Below are positions 1 through 12,000 of a stretch of 14,766 nt of DNA, piece by piece. Both the position numbers and the translations under genes were made by a program. This DNA is from Bacteroidales bacterium (GTDB taxonomy: Bacteria > Bacteroidota > Bacteroidia > Bacteroidales > UBA1556), in NCBI GenBank assembly GCA_029939445.1, contig JAOZSY010000041.1, forward strand, positions 1 through 14,766. The letters are read 5' to 3'. The notes under the pieces are model-generated. The model made no database searches and had not been told where the DNA came from. It was given only the letters and a program-made list of their open reading frames with translations. Each line of letters opens with the position of its first letter. Position 1 is the stretch's first letter.

Positions 1-25
1 CGACCAATTGGTCGCCTCTTCAAAG
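1..25 (-). terminator. Partial rho-independent terminator hairpin downstream of the adhesin gene
   Basis: Bases 1-14 (cgaccaattggtcg) are a perfect palindrome at the window edge. It continues inward as cctcttcaaa, so a longer stem is expected if the bases to the left read tttgaagagg. The hairpin would have a GC-rich stem, an AATT loop and an A/T flank, about 35 bases past the stop codon. This form is common for Bacteroidota terminators and may act in both directions. Only one full arm is visible and the poly-U tract lies outside, so the call is an inference. Confidence 0.5.
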
Positions 26-59
26 GATATAATCCATAATTTGTTATTCAAACAAAGTA

Positions 60-3000
60 TTATTGAATCGCTATTCTTTTCACTTTAATGTCGCCATTAG
101 AATGTAAACGAATATGATAAACACCCTTAGCGAAAGTGCTAAAGTCAAGTTTCCATGTTTGAGTGCTGCTACCTTCGTATTTTACTTTATCAGTAAATAC
201 TACAGAGCCAACAGAGTTATATACATCAAGGTTATATTCTTGATTTTTTAATCCTGTAACATCAATCTGGAATTGACCAGAACTTGGGTTAGGATACACA
301 TTAATAATAGCGTTTGCCAATTCAGGAGTAGGAATTCCAGTACAAGGATCAACAACTAGAGTAACGGTATCAGAGTTATTACAATTAACTGAATTTATTA
401 CTTCTACAGAGTAGTTGTTGTTTCCAACAATAAATGTATTGCTATCAAGAGTAATTGTTTGAGTGGTAGCTCCGGTACTCCATAAGTAAGAAGTAAAACC
501 AGCACCAGCATCTAACATAATACTATGATTAATACAAACACTTGAGTCAGCTCCTAAATCTACTGCTGGAACTTCTTTAAATTCTACAAAAGCAGAATCA
601 TAATCAGTACAACCCGCAGGACTTGAGATAGTAACATACATATAGTTAGAAGTTCCACCGATAATAGCTGTGTCAACAACTAAATAATTATCGGTTCCTC
701 CATTACTCCATAAGTAAGAATAATCAACATTTGCACCAGCATTTAAAGTAATGGTTTCATTCTCACCACATATGCTTTCATCAGTTAGTTGACTTACAGG
801 AGTAGCTTCAAAAGCAAGCGCCATAGAGTCAGTTGCAGAACAGTTGTTATTATCAGTTACAACAACACTAAAATCAAAACTTCCTATACCCAATCCAGTA
901 GAATCAGCTATGATTGTTTGAGTAGTAGCACCAGTATTCCATAAATATGAAGTGTATCCAGCACCTGCATCTAATGTTGCATTTGCATTATCGCAAATAG
1001 TAGTGTCCATTCCAAGATAAATTATTGGAATAGAATTTACCATAGTAAAAGCGGTATCATTATTTGAACAAGCGTTAGCATCCGTAAATGTATAAACTAT
1101 ATCATATGAACCAGCTCCTGCAGTTGAAGGGCTAAATATATTATTAGTCATTCCTATACCGGCATAAGTACCTCCAGTTGGAGTTCCAACTAAAGTATCA
1201 TCCATTGCGTTAGCACAATAAGTAGCATTTAAACCAGTGAACGAAACAATAGGTAAGCCATTAACAACCTGAGAAGTACTGTCATTATTAGTACAACCAT
1301 TAACATCAGTATAAGAATAAGTTAAATAATATGTTCCTACACCAGATGTAGAAGGAATAAACCAACCACTATTAATCTCACTACCTGACCATGTTCCTCC
1401 AGCAGGACTTGCTCCCGTTGGGATGAAACTTGCTGTATTAGTACAAACATCAGCTAAAGTAATGAAGCTAATTACGGGAAGAGCATTAACGTTAGTTAAA
1501 GCACTATCTGTATTAGAACAGCTATTAGCATCGGTATAAGTATAATATACAGTATAAGCACCAGCACCAGAAGTGGAAGGACTAAATTCATCATTAGCAG
1601 TTAATGTAGCACCTGAGTAAGTTCCTCCAAGAGGGTTTGCTATTAATGCCGCATCTGCATCATTAGCACAATAAGTAGTAGCTAAACCACTCAGTTGAAC
1701 TATCGGCGATGCATCTACCACTGTAGAATTAGTATCAGTATTTGTACATCCATTAGCATCAGTATATGAGTATGTTATATCATAACTACCAAATCCTGCT
1801 GTCGATGGATTAAATGTGTTACCAATAATTCCTGTTCCTGCAAATGTTCCTCCACTTGGAGTTCCTGTAAGTAGGTCATCATCAGAATTATCACAATAAG
1901 ATGTGCTTAATCCACTAAATGAAGGTGTTGGTAGAGCATTAACTAATATCATAATTGAGTCAATATCACCATTTATACTACAAGCATTAGCATCTGTAAT
2001 AGACTTAATAACATAAGTTGTATTTACATCAGGGTCAGCATAAGTTTGGAATAAAGCATTTGTTGAATTATCAGTAAATGTGTTATTGCCATCATATACA
2101 CTAAAGTTAAATGGTGCAGCTCCAGTAAAGTTCAAGCTAATTTGAATACTATCGCCAATACAAACGGTGTCATTATCGGAAGCCGTAACTGTTGGCAATG
2201 CATTTACCGTAATTAATACGCTATCAATACTACCACTTATCGTACAGTTATTACCATCAGTAATTGAGTTCAATACGTAATTAGTTGAGGTATTTGGATC
2301 AACATAATTATCAGTAGTAGCTTGTGTTGCAATATTTGTAAAGACATTACTTCCATCAAATACATCATAAGACCAAGGAGATTCTCCAGTGAAATTAAGA
2401 GTAATTGCAGTGCTATCACCAATACAAATAGAGGCATCATCGGACACAGTGATAGTTGGTAAACTATTTACCACTATTTGTATACTATCCAAATTACCTA
2501 TAGAGGTACAAGCATTTGCATCAGTAACAGAAGTTACAGTATAAGTAGTTGCTATTGTTGGACTCACATAAATTGAATCTGCATTTGCATTAACACCAGT
2601 TATATCAATTCCATTATAAGTATAATCAAATGGAGCTAATCCAGTGAAATTGACAATAATATCTACACCTTCGCCATCACAAACGGCAGCCATATCTTCG
2701 GTATATACGATACTTGGCAATGCATTAACAACAGTTGCATTAACAGCTGTATTTGTACAAGCATTTGCATCAGTATAAGTATAAGTAACATTATAATTAC
2801 CCACACCAGCAGTTGTTGGATTAAATGTAAATCCGTTTACTCCAGTTCCTGTAAATATACCTCCACTTATAGATGGTACTAGATTATTTACTGCAGCGTC
2901 TTCGCAATTTGCAGTATTTAAACCAGTAAATGAAACTATAGGAAGAATATTCACACTAACAAATACGGAATCATCAACGGTAGTAGTTCCATCAGTAGCA

Positions 3001-6000
3001 GATACATAATACCATGTATCAACAGTTGGAGTAGCTATAGGATTTGCAACAGCAGAAGTAAATCCACCTATGTTGGAAGTCCATGTATAGTTAATAGTAT
3101 CTGTTCCTCCACTTGATTGCGCTTTAAGTGTTGCATCCTCTCCAGCACAAACAGAAGTTGGTACGGCAATAGGATTTACACTAACTGGTCCACCAGAATA
3201 AGTAAGTTCAACAGTATCGGTATTTGAACAAGAAGTTGAAGCATCAGTTACATTTACAATATAAGAATTAGCCATAACTACATTATTAGTAGTAACAGTT
3301 TGTAATGTATTGCTTCCATTAAGGTCAGCACTAGGCGACCAATCGTAAGACAGACTACCAACTGCATTAGAAACAGCAGCTGTTAAAGTTGTACTATTAT
3401 TATAAACTACAGGGTTAGCTGCAGCTGTAGCGGTAATGCTTGGTATTGCATTTACTATCTGACTAGTTATAATTGTATTTGTACAAGTATTAGCATCAGT
3501 ATAAGTATATGTAATATCTTGAGTTCCATTAAATGGATTAAAATTACCAGAAGCGTCAACGCCTATACCAGTATATGTACCTCCTGTTGGAGTTCCACCA
3601 CTTAATGAGAATGTTGATTCATTAGCACAAACTTCACCTAGTGTCAATATAAGAGTTGGTAAGGCATTTACCATAGTACTGCCTGTATCTGTATTAGTAC
3701 AGTTATTAGCATCGGTATAAGAATATACTAAATCATGACTTCCTACACCTGCTGTTGAAGGATCAAAAACATTGCCTGTAATTGCCATACCTGAGAATGT
3801 TCCTCCACTTGGAAGACCAATAAGAGTATCGGAAGTAAGATCAACGCAATAATCACTTTCTAGAGATGTAAGTTGTACGCTAGGTAATCCATTAACCATT
3901 GTTGAATTAGTTGTAGAATTTGTACAAGAATTAGCGTCAGTATATGTATAAACTACATCATGACTACCAACACCTGCTGTTGCAGGGCTGAAAGAACTAG
4001 CATTAATTCCCATTCCTGAGAATGTTCCTCCAATAGGAGATGGAGTTAATGAAGCATCAGTAGAATTTATACAGTAAACTGTATCTAAACCTGTAAAAGA
4101 AACAGTAGGTAAGGCATTTAATACTATCTGAACAGAGTCCTTAGCAGTAGTGTTTCCATCAGTAGCTTCCACAATATACCATGTATCTTGAGATGGTGTT
4201 GCTTGAGGATTCTCGTCTGTTGAACTAAATCCACTAGGATTAGAATTCCATAAGTAAGTAACTGTTGTAGTTCCACCTGAAGATTGTGCATTTAATACAG
4301 TAGTATCTCCTACGCAAATAGTAGCATTACTAGCTATTGGATTAACCGAAACAGGTCCTCCAGTATATAGAATAGTAATTGTATCAGCATTTGAACAAGT
4401 TGTAGCTGAATCATAAGCTTCTCCAATAAATGTAGTTGCTACAGTAATATTATTTGTAGTAATTGTTTGAAGAGTATTACTTCCAGAAATATCACTAGCT
4501 GAAGACCAGCTATAAGATAAAGTTCCTACAGAATTTGAAATATTTGCACTAATAGTTGTTGAGTTATTATATGCAACAGGATTAGTTGTTGCTGTAACTG
4601 TAACTATTGGTAATACATTGACAACAGTTGAATTGGTGTCAGAATTACTACAATTATTAGCATCAGTATAATTATAAATTATATCAAAACTACCATCTCC
4701 TGCAGTGCTTGGACTAAATGAATTAGCATTTATTCCAGTTCCGCTATATGTTCCTCCGGCAGGAGTTCCTGTAAGGGTAGCATCATTAGCATCAACACAA
4801 TAAATAGCATCCAAACCTGTAAATGAAACAGTAGGAAGAGTATTTACAACTGTAGAGTTTATTACATTATTAGAACAACCATTACCATCAGTAAAAGAAT
4901 AAGTAATGTCATGAGTTCCAACATCAGCAGTTGCTGGGTCAAAATTAGCACCTAAAATACCAGCACCACTATATGAACCACCAGTTGGTGTGCCTACTAA
5001 TGTAGAGCTTGTTCCGTCAATACAATAATCAGCATCTAAACCAGCAAACGAAATTATTGGTAATGCATTTACTACTGTAGAGTTAGTGTCAGTATTAGTA
5101 CAATTATTGGCATCAGTATAAGAATAAGTAATATCAAATGTACCAACACCTGCATCAGAAGGGCTGAATAAATTTGCAGTAATTCCTGTTCCTGAGAATG
5201 TTCCTCCAGTAGGAAGTGAATTTAATGTGTCTTTTTCTACATCAACACAATAATCAGCATCAAGACCACTAAATTGAACACTTGGCAATCCATTTACAAT
5301 AGTTGAATTAGTATCTGTATTAGTACAGCTATTGGCATCGGTATAAGTATAAATTATTTCGTAATTACCAACACCAGCACCTGAAGGACTAAATACATCA
5401 CCTGTAATTCCTGTTCCGGTAAATGTTCCGCCAGTAGTATTAGGCGTTAAAGTAGCATCGTCATTATTAGTACAATAACTAGCATCTAAACCTGTAAATG
5501 AAACCATAGGTAAACCATTAACAACTGTAGAATTTGTCTCAGTATTTGAACAGTTATTCCCATCAGTATAAGAATAAGTAATATCAAAATTACCCGCTCC
5601 TGCTGTATTAGGATCGAATGAACTACCATTTACTCCTGTTCCAGTGAAAATACCACCAGAAATAGAAGGAGTTAAATCAGAAACTGCATCACTCTCACAG
5701 TAGGTAGCATCTAATCCGCTAAAGGTAATAGTAGGAAGTGCATTTACTGTTATTTGAATAGAATCTGTATCAGTATTATTACCATCAGTAGCAACAATTA
5801 TATACCAAGTATTAGTAGTTGGCATTACTTCAGGAGCTTCATCTGTAGAAGTGTATCCTGCAGGATTAGAAGTCCAAGAGTATGAAAGAGTTGCTGTTCC
5901 TCCAGCGCCACCAGCATTAAGGGTTGCAGTATCGCCTGTACAAACAGCTGTAATATCCGAAGTAGGACTTACGGATACTGGACCACCTGAGTATGACACT

Positions 6001-9000
6001 AATAAATTATTTGAGTTCACACAATTTGTTGTAGCATCGGTTACTTCTACAGTAAAATCTGTAGCAGCAATAATACTTATTGTATTAGGTGCTTGAATAG
6101 AAGAATCTCCATTAATAGAAGTCCCTGGAGACCAATTGTAAGATAGAGTTCCCACACCATTAGTAACATTTGCAGTAAGAGAAGTAGCTGTATTATAAGG
6201 TACAGGATTAGTTCCTGCAATTACAGTTACATCAGGTAAAGCATTTACTGTTTGGCTAGTATTAGCACTATTAGTACAGCTATTTAAATCAGTATAGGTA
6301 TAAGTAATAGTTTGAGTTCCATTTGAAGGATCAAAATTACCACTACCATCTACACCAGTTCCAGTATAAGTACCTCCAGTTGGAGCACCTCCACTTAAAC
6401 TAAATATTGATGCATCAGCACAAATATCATTTAAAGAGAAAGTAACTGTAGGCAAAGCATTTACAGTTTGAGTTTGTATAGCAGTATCAGAACAACCATT
6501 AGCATCAGAATACGAATATGTGATGGCATGATTCCCGACTGTTGCAGTTGCTGGGTCAAAATCGCCAGTACTAACACCAGTACCACTATATGTACCATTA
6601 ATTGGATTTCCTCCGCTTAGAGTAAAGCTTGCACCATCAACACATACATCACTTAAAGCAGTAAAACTAACTGTTGGAAGAGAATTAACATTTTGATTTT
6701 GTTGTGCATTATTTGTACATCCATTGGCATCAGTATAACTATAAGTTATTGGGTGTATTCCAACTCCTGCAGTAACTGCATCGAAAGTTGAATTAGCCGA
6801 ATCAACATTATTACCAGAATACCATCCACTTGCAGGTGTACCACCTGCTAAATTAACATTGTCGTTTGCACAAGCATCGTTTAATGCAGCAAAATCTACT
6901 GTTGGAAGAGGATTCACAGTAATAGTTATAGTATCAGAATTATTATTCTGTACACAGCCATTATTATCTGTTATTTGTGTAATAATATAATCGGTAGTTA
7001 CACTAGGGTCATCATAAACATTAAGTGGAGAAGTTAATCCTGTTTCAGGATTTAAATTTCCATTAGCAGAAACGATAATGTCCCAAGGAGTAGCTCCTGT
7101 AAATGTCATTGATATTTCAGTGCTATCACCATTACAAATTGTATTTGTTCCAGATAAAGCTACTGTAGGAAGGTCATAATTAGATATAATAATAGTATCA
7201 TAATCAACCAAATGACCATCGTCAATCTTCACAGCATAAGTACCTATTGAATCAGTATTTATAACTTGTGTTGTAGCTATAATAGCAGCATCTCCATTAA
7301 TTGTCCATGAGTAAGAATAACTTCCTGCTCCAGCATCTAAAGAAATAGATGATTCTGCACAAATAGTAGTGTCATTTCCTAAATCTACATCAGGAGCAGT
7401 TCCAAGATATACGTCGTCAATATTGATGTAATCATTAGTACTTGTCATACCATGCTTAAATGCAACGTATTTCCCATTTCCCGAATAATTATCGAAATTG
7501 ACATTATACTGAGAACTCACGCTAGGAGGATTGCTTACAGTATATACTGCTGCAAATGTAGATACGTCATTAGGGTCGGTCATAACACCAACTATAATAT
7601 CGCTACCATTTCCTCTTGCCCAGAAACTCAATTGTTTTTCATTTAGTCCATCTACTAATTTTGGAATAACTGCTATTAAGTTATCTGATGTAGCACTAGA
7701 GTTATACATTTTTAAAGTCATTGTTCCAGAGTGAGCATAAGATGCATTTGACTGAATCTCTGCAACTGCTGAAGAATTACCTGTAGTATTATTAACTATC
7801 CAATACTTAGGTTTATCACCCGCAACATAAGAATCAAAATTCTCATCATAAGGATAAGCTATATTAGCAACAGTAGTATATGCAGTATCATTAGTATTAT
7901 CTGCATCACCTGCTAATGTTGAATAAACAGCAAGTGTATGATCACCAACATTACTAGAATTTACTTGAGTAGTAAATGTAAATGTATCAGTTGCAAAAGC
8001 TGCTATGGAAGGAGTAGTTTCACTTATTTCTGTGCCTCCATCAAGACTAAAATTAATTGGGAAAGTTTGAGAAGTAGATCCATTGTTCTTAACAACAGCT
8101 TTCACTGTGAAATCGTCAGTGCCAATAGCTCCATAATTACCAATTACACTTATAATCTCTGCCTCATCAGTAGGAGGTGTATAATAGTTAATACTATCAA
8201 TAAAAGCTTGGTCATGACTACTATTATCTGATGCATACTTCATTGCAGCTTCAAATGATAGCTTATATACTGTACCTGCGTAGTCATTCAAATTAAGAGA
8301 AATTCTTCTCCAATCATCACTATCCTTTGTATTTGGTTGCCATACAGAATCACCATCTAATGTTTTAGCATAAATAGTGTCATTAATCATAACTCTTAAC
8401 CAAGAATAGCCTGCACCATATGTATAAGACATTTTTAAATCAAAGTCCATAAAAGCGAAAGCATTAGCAATTGCATCAACTTTCATATTAGCTTTTGCTA
8501 TATGGGTAGTATTATTAAAAGCAGCTGTAACGTCTGTACTGGAAGATCCACCTGTCCAGCCAGTTGAAGATCCACCTATTAGTTTAATCCCGTTTCCAGC
8601 ACCATAATTTGCATCAGCCGTAATTTCAACAGAAGCATTTTGCTCGCTTTGAAGATTAATGTGTAAATCAGATGTATTTGGGAAATCGAATGTACTAGGA
8701 ATAGTTGTTACGGCATTGGTAGTAAAACTTATAATAGCACTATCATTAGTATTATCTTCTTCTCCAGTAAGCTGAGAATAAGCCAACACTGTATGACTGC
8801 CTGAAGCAGTTGCATCAAATGTTGTAGTAAAAATAAAAGTATCAGTAGTAAACGCCGCTATAGAAGCTAAAGACTCAGCAACTACACTACCATTATCAAG
8901 TTTATACTTCATAGGTACACTGGTTTGCGCAGCTGTTCCATTATTCTTAACAATAACGCTCACAGTTTCAGTAGTTGTCATATCAAAGCCACCATAATTG

Positions 9001-12000
9001 CCTAAAACTTGTGTAACTTCTATTTCATTGGTTGGTACTTCACTAATTGAAATATCGTCGATAGCTGAATTATCAGTTGAATATGCATATATTGAAATTC
9101 CTTTGAATCGTAATACAACATTTGCTGTATTATAGCCAGTTAAAATTATGTCATTTTCAAACCAAGTAGCAGTAGTAGTTTTGTCGTGTGTATAAATAAC
9201 ACTCCAATTTGCTCCACCATCAGTTGATGCTTCAACAACAATAGGGTTTGAAGCAGCATCTCCACCAATCCAAGTCCAATAATTTAGATTATATATTTTT
9301 CCTGCTGCACTCATATCAAAGGCAGAAGAATACATATAAAACGGACTATTTGAGGTTGAAATATTATAATCATTCAATAATGCATAATAGCCACTACCAG
9401 AGCTATGGTCTGCTGTTGCACAATGACTATTTGTTGTTACAAATTGCCATTCGCCACCAGCGTCTGTAGCATCATTAGTCCAATCTGAAGGAATACTACC
9501 TCCATTTTCAAAATCCACAGTATATGGGAATGAATTAATTGGAGTTGCAAAGCTATTAGGACCAAGCCAAGGGCTTGTATTACTAGGGCCACAATTATCT
9601 TGTATATACCAATCGTAAGTAATACTACCACTAAGGCCGGTAATTATTTTGAAAGTATCAGTAGCAACGGCATACATTGTACCTGTACCTTGAGTATATC
9701 CAGTAGGTCCATATTCTATATTATAATTAGTTGAACCTCCACTTGTCCACAATAATTTAGCTCCTGTAGCTGTAATATTTTCTACAACTTGATTTGTTGG
9801 AGCAGTACATGCAGGAATTTCTTCCAATGTAATATCATCAATATTTATATATTTAGAAGAAGCATTCATTCCATGACGGAAAGCGACATACTTGCCACTT
9901 CCTGCATACGAATCAAGCATAACAGTGAAATTAGCAAGTGTAGTAGTAAGACCAGTAATGGTATCAATACTAACAAAAGTAGCAGTATCATTGGGATCTG
10001 ACATGGCTCCAACAATAATATCGGCACCTGAACTTCTCGCCCAAAGTCTAATTTGTAAGTTGCTAACACTTTCTGTTATTAGCTCTGGCATAATTGCTAG
10101 TAACTGTTTTGTTATAGCTCCTGAATTATACATTTTAAGACTCATGGTTCCAGAATGAGCATAAATGCTACTATTTTGAACTTCAACTACTGCGCTGGAA
10201 TTACCAGTAGCATTTACTGTTTGCCAATAATTAGGCATACTTCCTGCTGTGTATGAATCAAGATTTTCGGTATATGGTAATGTTATATTTACCACGGTTG
10301 TATAGGCAGTATCATTAGTATTGTCTTCCTCCGTAGCTAGTTCTGAATAAACTGCTAAAATATGATCTCCCGCAGCGCCAGAATTAACTTGGGTAGCAAA
10401 AGTAAAAGTATCAGTTGTAAAAGCAGCCAATGAAGACATTGATTCCACAATTGCAGCAGCACCATCAAGTGAGTATTTTATTGGTATACTAGTTTGAGCT
10501 GCTGACCCGTTATTTTTAACTTCTACTTTAACGGTATAATCATCAGCACCTATTGCTCCATAGTTACCTAATATTTGTGTAACTGCTATTTCGTTTGTAG
10601 GTTTTTCTTTGATAATAACATCATCAATATACCAACCTGCTCTTTCAGTACCACTATCTGTATGATATTTAAAACGGAATCTTACATCTGTGGTTTTAAA
10701 TGGTGTTAGATCAAAGGTTTCTTCTTTCCACCAAGTATTGTCTGGCGTTTCATTTCCTGTTCCCCATTCAGTATATGAGTCTTCATGAAAGTATCCTTTT
10801 GTTGCATAATTAGAGGAAGCACCTTCATAAAGACTATCATCTAATGCTGTATAGTTTTGTCCTCCATCAGTAGAAATTTCAATATAACATTTATCATAAT
10901 TACCTTCTGTTTTTGCAATATGCCAAAACTTTATTATTGGATAAGAAGTTGAGGATAAGTCTAAGATACCCGTTTCATGAAGGATATTATCTTCAGAGCT
11001 ACCTGCATCATTGGAAACACTATGAGCTCCACTATGATAAAGTGTAGTTTCATCTGCAAAATCTGTACTATTTCCTGCATCATTTTCAAATTTATCAAAT
11101 CCACTCTCAAAACCTTCTGTCAAAGGAAATGCATGTGCAGGAGGCATAGTCGTAAACGTATTTGGGTCACCCCAATTACTTAAATTGCCACCACCACAAT
11201 CATCTTGTACATACCAATCGTATGTTGTATTTGCGGTAAGACCACTTATCACTTTAAAAGTATCAGTAGCTACAGTAGTAGTGCCTGCTCCTTGAGTAAA
11301 ACCGGTAGGTCCGTATTCAAGGTTATAATTTGAAGAACCACCACTAGTCCAGTTAAGCTGAACTTGTGTTGCTTGTAAATCAGATTCTAGTTGATTACTA
11401 GCCATAGGACATGTTACTATTCCAAAATTATCTATGTATATATTATAATCAGTATTTGATACTGAAGAAGCAGCATAAAAACCAATTTGAATTGTTGTAG
11501 AATAAGCGGTAAGATCAATAATTACATGTTCTCCTGTGGTAGTTAAATTATCCGAAATTGTATATGTTTTAAGAATATTTGTCTTACTCCATGTTATACC
11601 ATTGTCTGTGGAAATAATTACACATAAACTATCGTCAGAGCCCATTGCGTCAGCATTGGTATTATATGCATCTGTTAGCGCAATATCAAATTCCATTTTA
11701 TAACTTCCTCCACTTAAATCGATGGAAGGAGAAATTACCCACTCATCTGTTGAGGTCCCATAAATATTAATTTTTGCAGCACCACTGCTACCATTATTTC
11801 CAAAACCATCAGAAGTCCAATTTGAAGAAGTTGTGCTTGTAAATGTTGTATTTGTTTCTAAACCACCTGCAGCTTCAGACCAGTCGGTAGGAAGATAAGA
11901 AGTGAAATCTTCTGTATAAATAGGGACGTAAGCCGAAGAAAAAGTATTAGCACCAATCCAAGAGCTAATATCACCCGCTCCACAGCTATCTTGTACATAC

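Larger units (their letters stand above)
1029..6905 (-). repeat. Ig-like repeat array: sixteen ~75-residue R repeats with interspersed C and S units
   Basis: R-unit consensus: PxVSFTGLDxxYC, TPTGGTFSGTGI, FSPSTAGVGSYDITYSYTDANGCTN, TxSTVVNAL. First bases of R1-R16 (coding order): 6905, 6677, 6452, 5735, 5510, 5285, 5060, 4835, 4109, 3884, 3659, 2942, 1931, 1706, 1478, 1253. Lengths: twelve copies of 75 residues, R1 and R14 of 76, R3 and R11 of 72. Order: R1-R3, C1, R4-R8, C2, R9-R11, C3, R12, S2-S4, R13-R16. Every R unit has the same two cysteines, one after the first strand and one in TDANxC. The array is a long beta-sandwich stalk by inference, likely projecting the N-terminal domains from the surface. 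Visible residues are about 2621-4579. Confidence 0.85.

Noticed and set aside
5851..6096. Plus-strand 81-codon open frame
   Set aside because: Antisense to composite C1; its apparent protein is the complement of repeat codons and has no recognisable domain or ribosome binding site. Antisense of stop-poor repeats often stays open.
1029..6905. Regular repeat spacing suggestive of a CRISPR array or non-coding satellite
   Set aside because: The 225-base period is the 75-codon repeat of an intact reading frame; the DNA units differ at many positions and there are no short identical repeats with unique spacers.
345..7388. Enzymatic domain hidden in the array
   Set aside because: Every segment is accounted for by Ig/PKD-like units ending in the V-N-x-L-P type linker or the cap pattern; no catalytic motifs (protease, glycosidase, lipase) were seen.
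7452..8231. Plus-strand open frames of 64, 67 and 97 codons (7452-7646, 7531-7734, 7938-8231)
   Set aside because: All lie opposite the conserved CARDB and jelly-roll coding sequence, overlap one another in different frames, and give no protein-like domains.
9248..10158. Short open frames on both strands (9248-9469, 9437-9631, 9789-10001, 9866-10069, 9892-10158)
   Set aside because: They are out-of-frame readings of jelly-roll and FN3 codons. The two minus-strand ones lie wholly inside the main frame in another register.
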